Positions 1 through 10,719 of a DNA stretch of 64,000 nt are shown one piece after another (within the stretch, counting starts at the first letter, position 1; each line of letters begins with the position of its first letter). The translations under genes and the position numbers were made by a program. The notes below the pieces were generated by a model. That model saw only the letters and a program-made list of their open reading frames with translations. It was not told the DNA's origin and did no database searches. The DNA is from Croceivirga sp. (GTDB lineage: Bacteria; Bacteroidota; Bacteroidia; Flavobacteriales; Flavobacteriaceae): contig JANQQQ010000033.1 of the NCBI GenBank assembly GCA_028284935.1, forward strand, positions 1-64,000, read 5' to 3'.

Positions 1-66
1 AAAAATGCCCCGAAGAGCACCCCTTTTTTCCAAGAATTACACCCTACATTACCTGCAAAGCGGGTG

Positions 67-98
67 CAAATATAGAAAGGTTATTCTCATCCCACAAA
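67..98 (-). promoter_or_regulatory. Candidate promoter firing out of the left edge
   Basis: Read on the minus strand, this stretch has TATATTTG (67-74), an exact match to the Bacteroidota -7 box TAnnTTTG. A TTTG (95-98) lies 20 bases further upstream, matching the -33 element spacing. It would drive a gene beyond the left edge. Bases 1-185 otherwise show no coding region or RNA gene. Confidence 0.45.
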
Positions 99-185
99 AT
101 AGTGAAGAAGAAATTCAGTCTTTTTTCCAAGCTTTCAAGCAATAGCCTGAAAATCAACCATTATTTCATAAAAAGTAACAAAATT

Positions 186-2234
186 TTATGAAAAGAAATT
201 CCAGACCAATCCAAATCTGATGACAAAATCCCGATACGGATAGTTTGGAGCAGCGTAAAAATTGTATTCCCTATCCCAAATCGTATTGAGATGTTCGGCC
301 TTTAAATAAATACGGGTCTGTCTTACCCGTGCATTAATAAAAAAGTCGATCAATGGAAAACCACCCAGTTCTTCTCGGTTTTGAACATAAAACTCCGATA
401 ATAGGGGATGGTATCCATTCATATTATACGCCGTAAAATATTTAAAGGTAACCCCTGTTTGAATATACATTGCCTTTTTAAAGACATCACTGGAAAAGTA
501 TAAGGTATTCCTGGTCACAAGGTCGGGAACATTGAGCACACTGGAGTCTTGGGAGACGCTCTGGTACATTATGGTATTGTTCAACGCCCATTTTCGCCAT
601 TTAAATTCTTTCTCATATTTCACTTTGAGATGGTTGACGCTACCCATGGCCTGATTGGGCTTAACAAATGAAAGCAATGTTTCATCAATGGTCTCCCCTT
701 CCTCCAAGACGGCCTCTGCTGCATTAACAGCAGTTTCATCCAGTCCAAAAAAGGTGTAGTTATCCAACACCGAATAATTCACTGACAGTCTTCCAAAAAA
801 ATTGGAATCAAACCCTCCTTCCAAACTTTGAACCCGCTGTTTTTCAAAAGTGTCCAGATTGAACCAATTGAAGGTACGATAATCACTTTGGTACAAAAGG
901 AAATTAAAATTGGGCAATCTTGAAGATCCATAGATGGAACCGAAAACCGAATTCTTTTCATTAATCGTATAGCTGGCTCGAGCATCAAAAAGCGTTCCAC
1001 TTAAATCCCCGGATATATTATACCTTACCTTCCCCTGAAGCTCCAAAGGCCCAATCCTATTCCAATAATCACCCCCAACCGCAATTTCATTGCCCTCCAG
1101 TTGACTTGGAATAACACCTTCCGGTTCCGGTAATATGAGCAAACTTCGGAACGAATAATCATAATTATAAAAATTAAGACTACCTGAAACCCTTCCTAAG
1201 GTCTTGTTTGAAAAATTAGCGGAAACCTGATTGAACATGGTCCGCAGCGAAGCTTTGTCATCAATAGGGGTTTCCAGAACCTCATCACCAAATCTCGTGC
1301 TCGTGGTGGTTTGGTTGAATTGATAAAATTTGGTCTCATAATTGAATTGGTGCCCAATGGCAAGCAAGGTAGTCCTTGTTTTAACGGAATCCTTTTTGGG
1401 CCTTACCAAATTGAACTGATGATCCAAAAAATAGCGTTTGCTCACCACACTGTTCCTTGCATTCTCAAAAACAATATCTATCCTGGAACGGTCCAGGAAA
1501 TCCTCATCACCGGATTCAAACTGCAGTTCCTTATCCAAAAGCCCCCCGTTTTCTTCCCCATCCAAATCTTGTGCGGCATAATGTCCACGCACCATATATC
1601 TATTATTTCGGGTCACATAATTAAAGGTCGTCCTAAAGCGTCCCGATTCTGCTTCATCAAACTGATATTTTCCCAAAGAACGAAATCCTATGTACGCCAA
1701 GGAAAAATTAAACCGTTCCGAAGTGTTAAAGGCCAACTTGGCATCCAACAACTGACCCTGCTCCAAAGTCGTTTTAAAAAATAGTTCGGTCATTGGGGTG
1801 GCCACATTATAGTACTTGACGTCTTCCGTTTCAAAAAAACCAAAATGCCTGGCCCGAGCTCCCAGTTTAGGATAGAAATGGTGTTCCTTAAAGGTCACGC
1901 CCAAGCTATTGTACGGTTGTCCTATATTACTGAACGGCATCAACTCAAAATCATCCCTTCGCAAATAATTGTACTTGTATTCCTTTTGAATGGTCAGTGA
2001 AGTATCCAAATACACCGTATCCCTTTGGTAATTGATGATTTTATAATTGGCAATGTTGATTTGTTTTAAGTCTTTTACATCCCTTCTCGTAGAATCGCGA
2101 AATTCCCCATCCGTTTCCCCTGGCAGTACCGGACGCTCCACCCTTTTCAGGGAGGGTAATGAGTCTACCTGCGCGCACATGGAAAAACAACCTAGAAGTA
2201 CTAAAGGAATAAGAAAAAAATGCTTTTTGAACAT
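186..2234 (-). CDS. Putative outer-membrane porin (Porin_10-like)
   Basis: This 682-residue protein begins with a signal peptide (about residues 1-21, ending MCAQ). The rest is rich in alternating aromatic and polar residues and ends in WNFFS, with the terminal aromatic stretch expected of an outer-membrane beta-barrel. The N-terminal segment with YRDT/YLDTSLTIQKEYKYNYLRRDDFE resembles the Bacteroidota putative porin family (Porin_10). No plug domain or TonB box is visible, so it is not a TonB-dependent receptor. Substrate unknown. It is divergent from the T9SS propeller gene and appears monocistronic. Confidence 0.75.
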   Translation of the reverse strand: MFKKHFFLIPLVLLGCFSMCAQVDSLPSLKRVERPVLPGETDGEFRDSTRRDVKDLKQINIANYKIINYQRDTVYLDTSLTIQKEYKYNYLRRDDFELMPFSNIGQPYNSLGVTFKEHHFYPKLGARARHFGFFETEDVKYYNVATPMTELFFKTTLEQGQLLDAKLAFNTSERFNFSLAYIGFRSLGKYQFDEAESGRFRTTFNYVTRNNRYMVRGHYAAQDLDGEENGGLLDKELQFESGDEDFLDRSRIDIVFENARNSVVSKRYFLDHQFNLVRPKKDSVKTRTTLLAIGHQFNYETKFYQFNQTTTSTRFGDEVLETPIDDKASLRTMFNQVSANFSNKTLGRVSGSLNFYNYDYSFRSLLILPEPEGVIPSQLEGNEIAVGGDYWNRIGPLELQGKVRYNISGDLSGTLFDARASYTINEKNSVFGSIYGSSRLPNFNFLLYQSDYRTFNWFNLDTFEKQRVQSLEGGFDSNFFGRLSVNYSVLDNYTFFGLDETAVNAAEAVLEEGETIDETLLSFVKPNQAMGSVNHLKVKYEKEFKWRKWALNNTIMYQSVSQDSSVLNVPDLVTRNTLYFSSDVFKKAMYIQTGVTFKYFTAYNMNGYHPLLSEFYVQNREELGGFPLIDFFINARVRQTRIYLKAEHLNTIWDREYNFYAAPNYPYRDFVIRFGLVWNFFS

Positions 2235-2252
2235 TTAAGAAAGTTGGAGCTA

Positions 2253-2260
2253 CAAAAGTA
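2253..2260 (-). promoter_or_regulatory. -7 box for the porin gene
   Basis: On the minus strand the bases read TACTTTTG, an exact TAnnTTTG match about 19 bases upstream of the porin ATG. No convincing -33 TTTG was found at the expected spacing. Confidence 0.4.
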
Positions 2261-2401
2261 ATTTTTTAGATGATAACGAAATAAAAAATGAAAAGGGTGA
2301 AAACACAACCTTTTGCCAAATGTCACCTCTTTTAAAAGTAAATCCTTAAAAAAATGTGAAAAAAACCCTATTTTAACGCCTTGATAGCAAAAAGAGAACG
2401 A

Positions 2402-5400
2402 ATGAAAAAAAAATTACTTCTATTATCCTTTTTCAGTTTTGTCATGGCAAGCGCTCAGTTCAATCCAAGCGCGCCATGGATGAAGGAATTAAGAAAGGAG
2501 AATACCGCAACGAGATTTTCCAAATCTGCCTTTGGCAAGCAAACGACCCCGATATATACCTTTAAGGAAATCACCGATGCGTTTGATTTATACTGGAAAG
2601 GTAAGGACATTACAAAAAAGGGCATTGGCTATAAACCCTTTATGCGGTGGCGTAATTATTGGCAACACTTAGTAAAACCGGATGGCTACCTGCCCACCGG
2701 GAAAGATTTATGGAATACGTTTCAAGCCCACCAACAATTTTTAGGACCTGTCAATCCTACCAGTGATTGGACTTCCCTAGGACCTACAGCACCCGGCACC
2801 CAAGCATTCGGACAGCCTGGAGTGGGCAGAATGAATGCTATAGCCGTGGATCCGAACAATGCCAATGTTTGGTATGCCGGAGCCCCTGGGGGTGGCGTTT
2901 GGAAATCAATAGATGCTGGGGATACCTGGTCAAGCCTATTCCAGGAGTTTCCACAAATTGGAGTTTCAGGAATTGCTATTGATCCTAACGATTCCAATAC
3001 GGTATACATCGCTACAGGTGATGATGATGCGGGGGATACCTTCAGCATTGGGGTTTGGAAATCCACAGATGCAGGCGCCACGTGGTCTCCCACCGGATTT
3101 GGTCCCGATGAAACCGCAAATTTTGATGCCTTAAATGAAATATTTATAGACCCAACAGATTCCAATATTTTATGGGTAGCCGGCACGCAGGGCATCTTGA
3201 AATCATTGGACGCAGGAGACACTTGGGAGGTTAAACTGGCCGGTAATATTACCGATTATAGGCTAAAACCTGGGGACCCAAACACCATTTACGCCGTCGT
3301 AGGCCAGACCAGAAACACCGGAAACTCCGCTGATATTGTTCAATTTCTAAAATCAACGGATGGTGGGGACACATTTACCGAAATCGCTGACAATCTTCCA
3401 ACAGATGGCGGGAGGGCAGTAATAGGGGTATCACCGGCCAATCCCGATGTGGTTTACCTTTTATATGCGGATATTTTTGATTGCGACAATTGTTTCCAAG
3501 GGTTATTTAAATCTACGGATAGTGGTGAAACCTTTACCCAAACCGCAAACGAAGAAGATTTAATTGAGAGGGACCAAGCTTGGTATAATTTGGCTATTGC
3601 CGTCTCTCCTACAGATGTCGATGAAGTTTACACCGGTGCCATTAACATCTGGAAGACAACGGATGGCGGCGACTCATTTATTCGGCTTAACGATAATGAC
3701 AACAATGTAGGGCCAGCGTATACCCATGTGGATATCCATACCTTGAAATTCTTTAATGGAGAACTCTATACCGGTACAGATGGTGGAATTTATGTCAGTA
3801 ATGATGGCGGTACCAGTTTTACCAATCGATCGGATGGATTGACCGTTACCCAGTTTTACAGAATATCCATTGCCAATAACAATGCTGCAAGAATAGCGGG
3901 AGGCACCCAAGATAACTCCGGTTTTGTTTACGATAACGATGAGTGGAACATTTATACCTTAGCGGATGGAATGGATTATGAGATTGATCCTACCAACAGT
4001 GATTTGGTGTATGGGTTCATACAGAATGGTAATTTTTTGTTTATCTCAAACACTTTTGGACAAACGGCAGGTTTTGTAAACTCTCCAGGGGATGGTAATT
4101 GGATTACCCCATTGGCCATCGATGGCGAAGGCACGGTTTACTCAGCATATGAAGTAGTGTACCGCTTGGACGGCAACGCTTGGACTCCGGTATCAGATGC
4201 TTTTGCCGATGGAGAAAACATAGATGATTTGGAAATTGACCCAAACAATCCTCTGGTGATGTATGCTGCTAATAGGGGAATATTGTATAGAAGTGGGGAC
4301 GGGGGAGCTACTTTTACCATATTAAACGAAAGAGATGCCGCCACGGATGAGATTATTCCCTTTAACGCCCAGATATCGGATATTTCCATCAATAACAATG
4401 ATGGCAACATCGTCTATCTCACTACTTCGGCAAGGGTTGGTATTCCAGATTTTGCGCAGGATCCAAGCAGGGGGGTATTTAGGGTGACCGTTGATGGTGA
4501 AAATGTCACCATAGACAATATTACGTTTGACTTACCTACTGACGAAGCGTATTTCACCATTGCACACCAGCCAAGAAGTGCAGAAAATGCCTTGTTTGTG
4601 GGAACCAGTTTAGGGGTATATAGAACCGATGACACCTTGACCGAATGGGAACAGTATTCCACCAACCTTCCTAATGTAGCCATCTCTGATTTGGAAATCA
4701 GTGCCGATGACGGGGTCATTGTGGCCAGCAGTTATGGAAGAAGTGCATGGGTTTCACCAATTCCAGTAACTTTGCCCAGTGATGATGTAAGTTTGGTAAG
4801 TTTTGAAGCAAGTACTGGCGACATAGCCTGTGGGGATATTATTCCAAGTATAACCGTTGAAAACAAAGGACAGAATAACATCACTCAAATTGATGTTGCC
4901 TACACCATTAACGGTGGTACGGAGCAAAATGTCAACTTTGCCACCGATTTGGCTAGTGGGGCTACCGAAAGTTTCGATTTGCCCACTGTAATGGGCGATT
5001 TAGGCGAACAAATTCAATTGGAGGCCAGGGTCTCCGTTGCAAACGATGCTTTCGAAGATAACAATTCACTTTCCGTGAATTCCTATATTGCCAATGCTTC
5101 AGGAACTCTCGATGCAGTATTCGATTTTGAATCGGATGCGACCTCCCTCTTCTCCTATGACGTTTCTGGAACAATTCCAGTAGCGCCAGGAGGTGTTTGG
5201 GAAATCGGCGAACCCACAGGTACCCTTTTAAATGGTACCGCTTCAGGAACCCAGGTCATAGGAACCAACCTTGACGGAAATTATCCTGACCTGACGGAGG
5301 GTATCATCTTTAGCAACTGTTATGATTTAAGTGCGATTTTGGCCCCAAAATTGAGTTTTCAGATGGCTTTTGATTTAGAGGAAAATTGGGATTATGTTAC

Positions 5401-6757
5401 TGTTATTTACACGCTTGACGGGGGAACCACCTACGAGATTTTAGGGGAATTGGGAAGTCAGCCCAATTGGTACAACAGCAACAGAACCTCCGAAACATCT
5501 GGAGGTCAAGACTGTTTTAATTGCCCCGGAGCCCAGTGGACGGGCACCAATGCGACAATGACCACTTATACCTATGATTTTCTACAAAATGCCGCTACAG
5601 GGGAAGTAGATCTGACCAATGAAACCAATATCATTTTTGGAATTTTGTTTCAATCCGACCAGTCCATTAACCAAGAAGGAGTCATCATTGATGATTTTGT
5701 TGTGGAAGGTTTTGTGGATGATGAGGATGACGACAATGACGGAGTTTTGGATGTGAACGACAACTGTACCTTAATCGCAAATGCCGACCAATTGGATACC
5801 GACCTGGATGGGGAAGGCGATGTTTGTGACCTTGATGACGATAATGATGGGATCGAAGATTCCATTGATGTTTGCCCCCTCGTTGTTAATCCTGGGCAGG
5901 AAGACTTTGATGGGGATGGAATAGGTGATCTATGCGATGATGACATTGATGGGGATGGAGTGCCCAATGCCCTGGATACCTGTAGCAATACGCCCCTAGG
6001 CTCCGTAGTGGATGTTGATGGTTGTGCCGTCTTCTCCCTACCTGCTGATAATTTTAGCTTAAGAACAACCGGGGAGTCCTGTAACACTTCTGACAACGGA
6101 AGCATAGAAATAACAACGGGCAATCCATTAAACTACACCGCCACCCTAACGGATTCGGGAAGCAATGTTACCACTCAAGAATTCAGCGATGGGGTGAACT
6201 TTGAAAATCTTGCTGCGGGCGAATATGTGTTATGTATTACCATTGAAGGTCAAGCGGGCTATGAACGCTGCTTTGATGTTACCTTAACCGAACCTGAAGG
6301 TCTTGGCGTCGCTTCAAAAGTGAGTACATTGAGCAATGAAGTAACCTTAGGTTTAAGTGGTGGCAAGGAGTACTTAATTGAGCTCAATGGGCAGGCCTAC
6401 ATTACTTCAGAAAGTGAAATCACACTTCCACTTACACAAGTGGAAAACAGCCTACGGGTGAAAACAGATCGGGAATGTCAAGGAATATATGAAGAAACCA
6501 TTTTCTTGAGTGACCGGGTATTGGTATATCCCAACCCTATTTCTTCTGGGCAGTTGGGCATTTATCTTGGTTCCAATGAATTTACAAAGGTAGATGTGGC
6601 ATTATTTGCAGTGGATGGCACCACCATATTGGAGCGGCCATTTCGACCAAACAATGGCTATTTCAGTATGAGCATGACCGGAATGGCCAATGGTATTTAC
6701 ATTTTAAACATTAAGACGGACAACTCCCTGTTGAACTATAAAATTCTAAAGAAATGA
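2402..6757 (+). CDS. T9SS-exported VPS10/BNR-type beta-propeller protein
   Basis: I chose the ATG at 2402 rather than an in-frame TTG at 2381 because it gives a clean signal peptide (MKKKLLLLSFFSFVMASAQ); the mature start follows the Q. The 1451-residue protein has many BNR/sortilin-type blades with the recurring pattern ggvwKSxDaGdTW (roughly residues 120-800). A CARDB/Ig-like region and a jelly-roll-like region follow. An Asp-rich thrombospondin type 3 calcium-binding stretch (about 1103-1203, DxDxDG repeats) and a C-terminal type A sorting domain (about 1370-1451, starting VYPNPISSGQ and ending in a lysine pair) complete it. It should be exported by T9SS and anchored or released at the cell surface. 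Function unknown; adhesion or hydrolase-like roles occur in such propellers. It overlaps the next gene by 4 bases. Confidence 0.85.
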   Translation: MKKKLLLLSFFSFVMASAQFNPSAPWMKELRKENTATRFSKSAFGKQTTPIYTFKEITDAFDLYWKGKDITKKGIGYKPFMRWRNYWQHLVKPDGYLPTGKDLWNTFQAHQQFLGPVNPTSDWTSLGPTAPGTQAFGQPGVGRMNAIAVDPNNANVWYAGAPGGGVWKSIDAGDTWSSLFQEFPQIGVSGIAIDPNDSNTVYIATGDDDAGDTFSIGVWKSTDAGATWSPTGFGPDETANFDALNEIFIDPTDSNILWVAGTQGILKSLDAGDTWEVKLAGNITDYRLKPGDPNTIYAVVGQTRNTGNSADIVQFLKSTDGGDTFTEIADNLPTDGGRAVIGVSPANPDVVYLLYADIFDCDNCFQGLFKSTDSGETFTQTANEEDLIERDQAWYNLAIAVSPTDVDEVYTGAINIWKTTDGGDSFIRLNDNDNNVGPAYTHVDIHTLKFFNGELYTGTDGGIYVSNDGGTSFTNRSDGLTVTQFYRISIANNNAARIAGGTQDNSGFVYDNDEWNIYTLADGMDYEIDPTNSDLVYGFIQNGNFLFISNTFGQTAGFVNSPGDGNWITPLAIDGEGTVYSAYEVVYRLDGNAWTPVSDAFADGENIDDLEIDPNNPLVMYAANRGILYRSGDGGATFTILNERDAATDEIIPFNAQISDISINNNDGNIVYLTTSARVGIPDFAQDPSRGVFRVTVDGENVTIDNITFDLPTDEAYFTIAHQPRSAENALFVGTSLGVYRTDDTLTEWEQYSTNLPNVAISDLEISADDGVIVASSYGRSAWVSPIPVTLPSDDVSLVSFEASTGDIACGDIIPSITVENKGQNNITQIDVAYTINGGTEQNVNFATDLASGATESFDLPTVMGDLGEQIQLEARVSVANDAFEDNNSLSVNSYIANASGTLDAVFDFESDATSLFSYDVSGTIPVAPGGVWEIGEPTGTLLNGTASGTQVIGTNLDGNYPDLTEGIIFSNCYDLSAILAPKLSFQMAFDLEENWDYVTVIYTLDGGTTYEILGELGSQPNWYNSNRTSETSGGQDCFNCPGAQWTGTNATMTTYTYDFLQNAATGEVDLTNETNIIFGILFQSDQSINQEGVIIDDFVVEGFVDDEDDDNDGVLDVNDNCTLIANADQLDTDLDGEGDVCDLDDDNDGIEDSIDVCPLVVNPGQEDFDGDGIGDLCDDDIDGDGVPNALDTCSNTPLGSVVDVDGCAVFSLPADNFSLRTTGESCNTSDNGSIEITTGNPLNYTATLTDSGSNVTTQEFSDGVNFENLAAGEYVLCITIEGQAGYERCFDVTLTEPEGLGVASKVSTLSNEVTLGLSGGKEYLIELNGQAYITSESEITLPLTQVENSLRVKTDRECQGIYEETIFLSDRVLVYPNPISSGQLGIYLGSNEFTKVDVALFAVDGTTILERPFRPNNGYFSMSMTGMANGIYILNIKTDNSLLNYKILKK

Positions 6758-7509
6758 CACGAAATAAACTAGTCTATATCACGCTTTTTTTGACTGCCTT
6801 GGTTTTTATTGGTTGCAGTAGTTCTGGGGGAGATGATGACGGCCCAACCCCAACCCCTCCAATTGGTGGAGGAGATGACGACGACCCGGTAATACCTGAC
6901 CCGGCTGCGGCAACATTGGTATTTCCGGAAGATGAATCTGAGTGTACTACCGGTGTTGTAAATGCTGAGGATACAACCATTAGCACCATTACCTTTGAAT
7001 GGAGTGAGGCGGCCAATACAGATCGCTATACGGTAACCGTAACCAATTTGAACACCGATATTTCCACGTTTGCCAACTCCAATACCAATTCTGTAGATAT
7101 TGCCCTGGAACGAGGGGTACCCTTTTCTTGGTTTGTGACATCGCGGGGAAATGCGACAACTACCACCACGGATAGCGAGACTTTTCGGTTTTATAACGAA
7201 GGCGAGGGCATAGAAAACTACGCTCCCTTCCCGGCGGAAGCTGTAAATCCCGCTCGGGGGGCAAACATTGCTGCCACCGCCTTGGTTGCACTGGAATGGA
7301 GCGGTAGTGATGTGGACGGTGATATTACTGGGTATGAGGTGCTATTTGGCACCGACTCAGCCGCATTATCTTCGGCTGGAACCACAGCGGATACCTCTTT
7401 GGGCGATGTGTCCGTTACTTCTGGAAATACCTATTTTTGGCAAGTGGTAACCACGGATAGTGCAGGAAATACATCAACTTCAGAACTATTTCAATTTAGG
7501 GTAAACTAG
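6754..7509 (+). CDS. Fibronectin-III-like surface lipoprotein
   Basis: This 251-residue lipoprotein starts at an ATG overlapping the upstream stop (ATGA), so the two genes are translationally coupled. It has a signal peptide with lipobox VFIGC. A short Ser-Gly/Asp-rich linker (SSSGGDDDG..., GGGDDDD) follows, typical of Bacteroidota surface-exposed lipoproteins. Two Ig/fibronectin-III-like modules follow, each carrying the W-x-V-x-T / [21 protein letters not shown] type of pattern. It is probably co-displayed with the T9SS propeller as a two-protein surface assembly; the partner role is inference. Confidence 0.75.
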   Translation: MTRNKLVYITLFLTALVFIGCSSSGGDDDGPTPTPPIGGGDDDDPVIPDPAAATLVFPEDESECTTGVVNAEDTTISTITFEWSEAANTDRYTVTVTNLNTDISTFANSNTNSVDIALERGVPFSWFVTSRGNATTTTTDSETFRFYNEGEGIENYAPFPAEAVNPARGANIAATALVALEWSGSDVDGDITGYEVLFGTDSAALSSAGTTADTSLGDVSVTSGNTYFWQVVTTDSAGNTSTSELFQFRVN

Positions 7510-7516
7510 AAATACA

Positions 7517-8122
7517 CTGACGAGACTCGCTCTATGCTATCAATATCCTTTTGAAGCCGGTACGGATGAAGCTGGCCGGGGCTGCTTGGCAGGCCCGGTC
7601 ACAGCGGCGTCCATTATGTTGCCCGAAGGGTTTTATCATGAATCCCTTAATGATTCCAAACAGCTTTCTGAAAAATTAAGGGAGTCCCTGAGGCCCAAAT
7701 TGGAAGCCGATTCCATCAGTTTTGGTGTGGCCCATGTTCATGAAAGGGAAATTGATGAAATCAATATATTAAATGCATCCTTACTAGCTATGCATAAAGC
7801 TTTGGATGCGCTTTCTTCCACACCCAAGTTCATTCTTGTAGACGGCAATCGATTCAAACCCTACAAGGACATCCCTCATAAATGCTTCGTGAAAGGGGAT
7901 TCAAAATACATGAGCATAGCAGCTGCTTCCGTTCTTGCCAAAACCTATCGCGATGCCTACATGGCCAAAATACATCAAGAATTTCCAATGTACAATTGGT
8001 TAAGAAACAAGGGCTATCCTACGAAAGAGCATCGAGATGCCATAAGGCAATATGGGCTTACCAAATATCATCGCAAAAGCTTTAGACAGCTTCCAGAGCA
8101 ATTAACGTTGGAGTTTGGGTAA
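7517..8122 (+). CDS. rnhB: Ribonuclease HII, apparent CTG start
   Basis: RNase HII removes RNA from RNA/DNA hybrids, including single misincorporated ribonucleotides. The diagnostic [14 protein letters not shown] block is present. The predicted acidic tetrad is D17, E18, D109 (in ILVDGNRF) and D128 (in [13 protein letters not shown]). The nearest conventional in-frame start (TTG at 7586) lies after DEAGRG and would delete the first two catalytic residues. The frame is open back to a stop at 7502-7504, and between them the only near-cognate codon seen is CTG at 7517, giving 201 residues, a normal family length. The start codon is therefore inferred. The ATG at 7534 is out of frame and soon hits a stop. 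Confidence 0.85.
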   Translation: MTRLALCYQYPFEAGTDEAGRGCLAGPVTAASIMLPEGFYHESLNDSKQLSEKLRESLRPKLEADSISFGVAHVHEREIDEINILNASLLAMHKALDALSSTPKFILVDGNRFKPYKDIPHKCFVKGDSKYMSIAAASVLAKTYRDAYMAKIHQEFPMYNWLRNKGYPTKEHRDAIRQYGLTKYHRKSFRQLPEQLTLEFG

Positions 8123-8136
8123 AGACTGTAACTTTG
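8108..8136 (+). promoter_or_regulatory. Promoter for the 8153 lipoprotein gene
   Basis: TTG (8108-8110), an 18-base spacer and TAACTTTG (8129-8136) closely match the Bacteroidota TTTG/TAnnTTTG promoter. The predicted start of transcription is about ten bases before the ATG at 8153. It lies in the 3' end of rnhB. Confidence 0.55.
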
Positions 8137-8152
8137 CTCTAAAGTACCGTTC

Positions 8153-10606
8153 ATGAAACTAAGAATCTTGGTGTTTTTTCTAATCATTCTTTCGTGCACA
8201 AGCGAAAAAAAGATAGTAGAATCCAACCTTGGCTATTTTCCCCCAAATGCAGCTACCATAGTTAAAATAAACAATCCGGACGCCTTTGCCAGTGAACTGA
8301 AAAACAACGGTTTTCTTGAAGAAGTCCTACCTACCTCCCTATTCTCGACTTTCCTAACCAAAACCAACGCTTTGGATTTTGAAAAAATTGGGGACCATGC
8401 GTTAATAGCCCTTTATCCCATGGGAAGGGACAACCATGAATTTGTTTTGTTCCAATCCTTGGATTCCATTCCATTGGATGTCGAAAATTCCACCAACAGA
8501 ATGGTCGAGACACTAACTTATGAAAATAGACAAATCACGAAATATATAGTGAATGAAAACGAGTTTTATAGTACGACTCTCAACCAAAAAACTGTCGTAA
8601 GTTCTTCACAATTACTATTGGAAAATGTCATACGGGTAAATGGTAGGAATCCTGTTCCAAAAACATTGGAAAAACTGATCAGAACCTCAGATCCTACCAA
8701 ATCGGCCTCCTTTTTTTTTAATCTGCGGAATACTTCCCTTTCCCCATCAATACTTAAAACAGGAGGAGAAGCCAATATTGGACTTTTTGCAGAATGGATT
8801 TCCGTTGATTTGTCAGCTAAGCAAAATGAAATGCTTTTAAGTGGTGTAGCTGTTGCCAATGACTCCATTGGCAAGTTTATCAATTTGTTTAAGGGCACTA
8901 CACCGCTGTCCGATAGAACGGCAACCCTGGCACCGCAAAATGCAGACGCTGTTCTTTCTTTTTCCTTTAATGATTATGATCAATTTTTAAGAAACCAAAC
9001 TTCCTTTTTGGATATCGTTGCCCCAACAAACAATGGTATAAAAAATGTGGAGGAAATTGGGGTCATTTTTCTTAATGATGAAAAAGCCATTGCGGTTCAT
9101 GCCTTGGACAATGAAGGAATCATGGAGTCCTTGGAACAGTTAAAAACGGGAAGCGTAAATTATCAAGGCAGTGAAATTTGGCAGTTGCAAGCCTCTGAAT
9201 TTATAGCCCAACATTTTCAACCACTGATTAAAAACTTCAAATCCAATTTTTATACCGTCTTTGAAAACACCCATGTTTTCGCGGGGAGTCAAAGTGTTCT
9301 ACAAACCATAATCGCGAACAAGCGAAGTGGGTTTACGTTTGACAGGGGAAAGGTGTACGAAACTTTAAAAAAACAGATAGGAAGTGAGTCTTCCATGCTT
9401 TTCATTTCAGGAACCCAAGGAATGGACTATTTTCTGGACAAACATTTCAAGGCCACACCAACTCAGGAAGTAAAAAACAAAAAACTTGATGATTTAGGTT
9501 TTGCCGTCCAGCTGACCAGTGATGATGATTTTTCACATTTCAATGTTTTTGTTGCCAACATTAAAAAGGTGCCAACCAATAATACCGTAGCACCCATCTA
9601 CAATGTGGAATTGGATAATGATTTGGTAACCAATCCCCAATTTGTAAAAAACCACAGAAACAACAACCATGAAATAGTAGTTCAGGATCAAGACAACCAG
9701 TTGTACCTTATTTCCACTGAAGGTAAAGTGTTATGGAAAAAACAGTTGGAGGGAAGAATTCAAGGAGAGATCCATCAAGTAGACGTGTATAAAAATGGAA
9801 AATTGCAGCTGGCTTTTTGTACCAACAATCAATTTTTGGTTTTGGATAGAAATGGTGAAGAGGTACCGCCTTTTAACAAAAAATACCAAGGTGGAAATCT
9901 AAACGGTTTAGCAGTATTTGATTATGAAAAAAACAGAAACTATCGTTTTGTGGTGACCCAAGGAAGAAAGGTATTCATGTACAATTCAAAAGGCGACATT
10001 GTTGATGGATTTACCTACACCGAAACCGAAAGTCCCGTGATTTCCCCTCCAAAACACTTTAAGGTCAACAAAAAAGATTATTTGGTGTTCCAATTGGAGA
10101 ATGGAAAACTTAAAATCAGGCATCGAGCAGGGGGAGATCGTGTAAAAGTTGACAGGACAATAGCCTTTTCAAATAATCAGGTCTTTTTCTACAAGAACAA
10201 GTTTAGTGTTACGGATAAAAAAGGGGTACTCCACCAAGTTGACTACAAAGGTAAATTATCGGCTACCAATTTCAACCTAGGCGATGACCATGGCATGTTT
10301 GCCACCAGCAAGACTTTGGCCTTAATGGATGACAATACTTTGAACATCAAGGGTAAAAAGGTGGATTTGGAGTTTGGGGTGTATACCCAACCCAAAATAT
10401 TCTATATCAATGATAAAATCTATGTTGCCGTCACCGATATTCAAAACCAGAAAATACACCTTTACGATAGTCAGGCAAAACCAATACCTAATTTTCCAGT
10501 ATTCGGCACCTCAATGATAGATATATTGGATATGGACAACGATAACAAATTGGAACTTGTGGCCAAGGACCAAGAGAATTCGATTATTGTCTACGCTATC
10601 AATTAA
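8153..10606 (+). CDS. Large lipoprotein with C-terminal propeller-like half
   Basis: The 817-residue product has a lipoprotein signal (ILSC lipobox, residues 12-15). The N-terminal half (about 20-480) contains long alternating segments with no motif I recognise. The C-terminal half (about 490-817) has repeated strands such as DNQLYLISTEGKVLWKKQ and NQKIHLYDSQAKPIPNFPV, resembling PQQ/WD-type propeller blades. Genes of this kind often follow rnhB in Flavobacteriia, but no function is known to me. A terminator-like hairpin follows. Confidence 0.6.
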   Translation: MKLRILVFFLIILSCTSEKKIVESNLGYFPPNAATIVKINNPDAFASELKNNGFLEEVLPTSLFSTFLTKTNALDFEKIGDHALIALYPMGRDNHEFVLFQSLDSIPLDVENSTNRMVETLTYENRQITKYIVNENEFYSTTLNQKTVVSSSQLLLENVIRVNGRNPVPKTLEKLIRTSDPTKSASFFFNLRNTSLSPSILKTGGEANIGLFAEWISVDLSAKQNEMLLSGVAVANDSIGKFINLFKGTTPLSDRTATLAPQNADAVLSFSFNDYDQFLRNQTSFLDIVAPTNNGIKNVEEIGVIFLNDEKAIAVHALDNEGIMESLEQLKTGSVNYQGSEIWQLQASEFIAQHFQPLIKNFKSNFYTVFENTHVFAGSQSVLQTIIANKRSGFTFDRGKVYETLKKQIGSESSMLFISGTQGMDYFLDKHFKATPTQEVKNKKLDDLGFAVQLTSDDDFSHFNVFVANIKKVPTNNTVAPIYNVELDNDLVTNPQFVKNHRNNNHEIVVQDQDNQLYLISTEGKVLWKKQLEGRIQGEIHQVDVYKNGKLQLAFCTNNQFLVLDRNGEEVPPFNKKYQGGNLNGLAVFDYEKNRNYRFVVTQGRKVFMYNSKGDIVDGFTYTETESPVISPPKHFKVNKKDYLVFQLENGKLKIRHRAGGDRVKVDRTIAFSNNQVFFYKNKFSVTDKKGVLHQVDYKGKLSATNFNLGDDHGMFATSKTLALMDDNTLNIKGKKVDLEFGVYTQPKIFYINDKIYVAVTDIQNQKIHLYDSQAKPIPNFPVFGTSMIDILDMDNDNKLELVAKDQENSIIVYAIN

Positions 10607-10643
10607 TCGCACCTTATACATTATTTGATGTAAATGATACACA

Positions 10644-10672
10644 AAACCCCTCAGTGGGCAGGTGTTTTTTAT
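10644..10672 (+). terminator. Probable rho-independent terminator
   Basis: AAAACCCCT and AGGTGTTTT pair over nine positions with one mismatch around an eight-base loop, followed by T-rich sequence. It would end the lipoprotein transcript. Confidence 0.45.
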
Positions 10673-10719
10673 ACCTTGTTATGGTTTTATCCATTAGTAT
10701 AATTTAAAAAACACGCAAA

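Noticed and set aside
1..185. RNA gene at the left edge
   Set aside because: No tRNA or other conserved fold was visible; the stretch is explained by a leftward promoter and AT-rich spacer.
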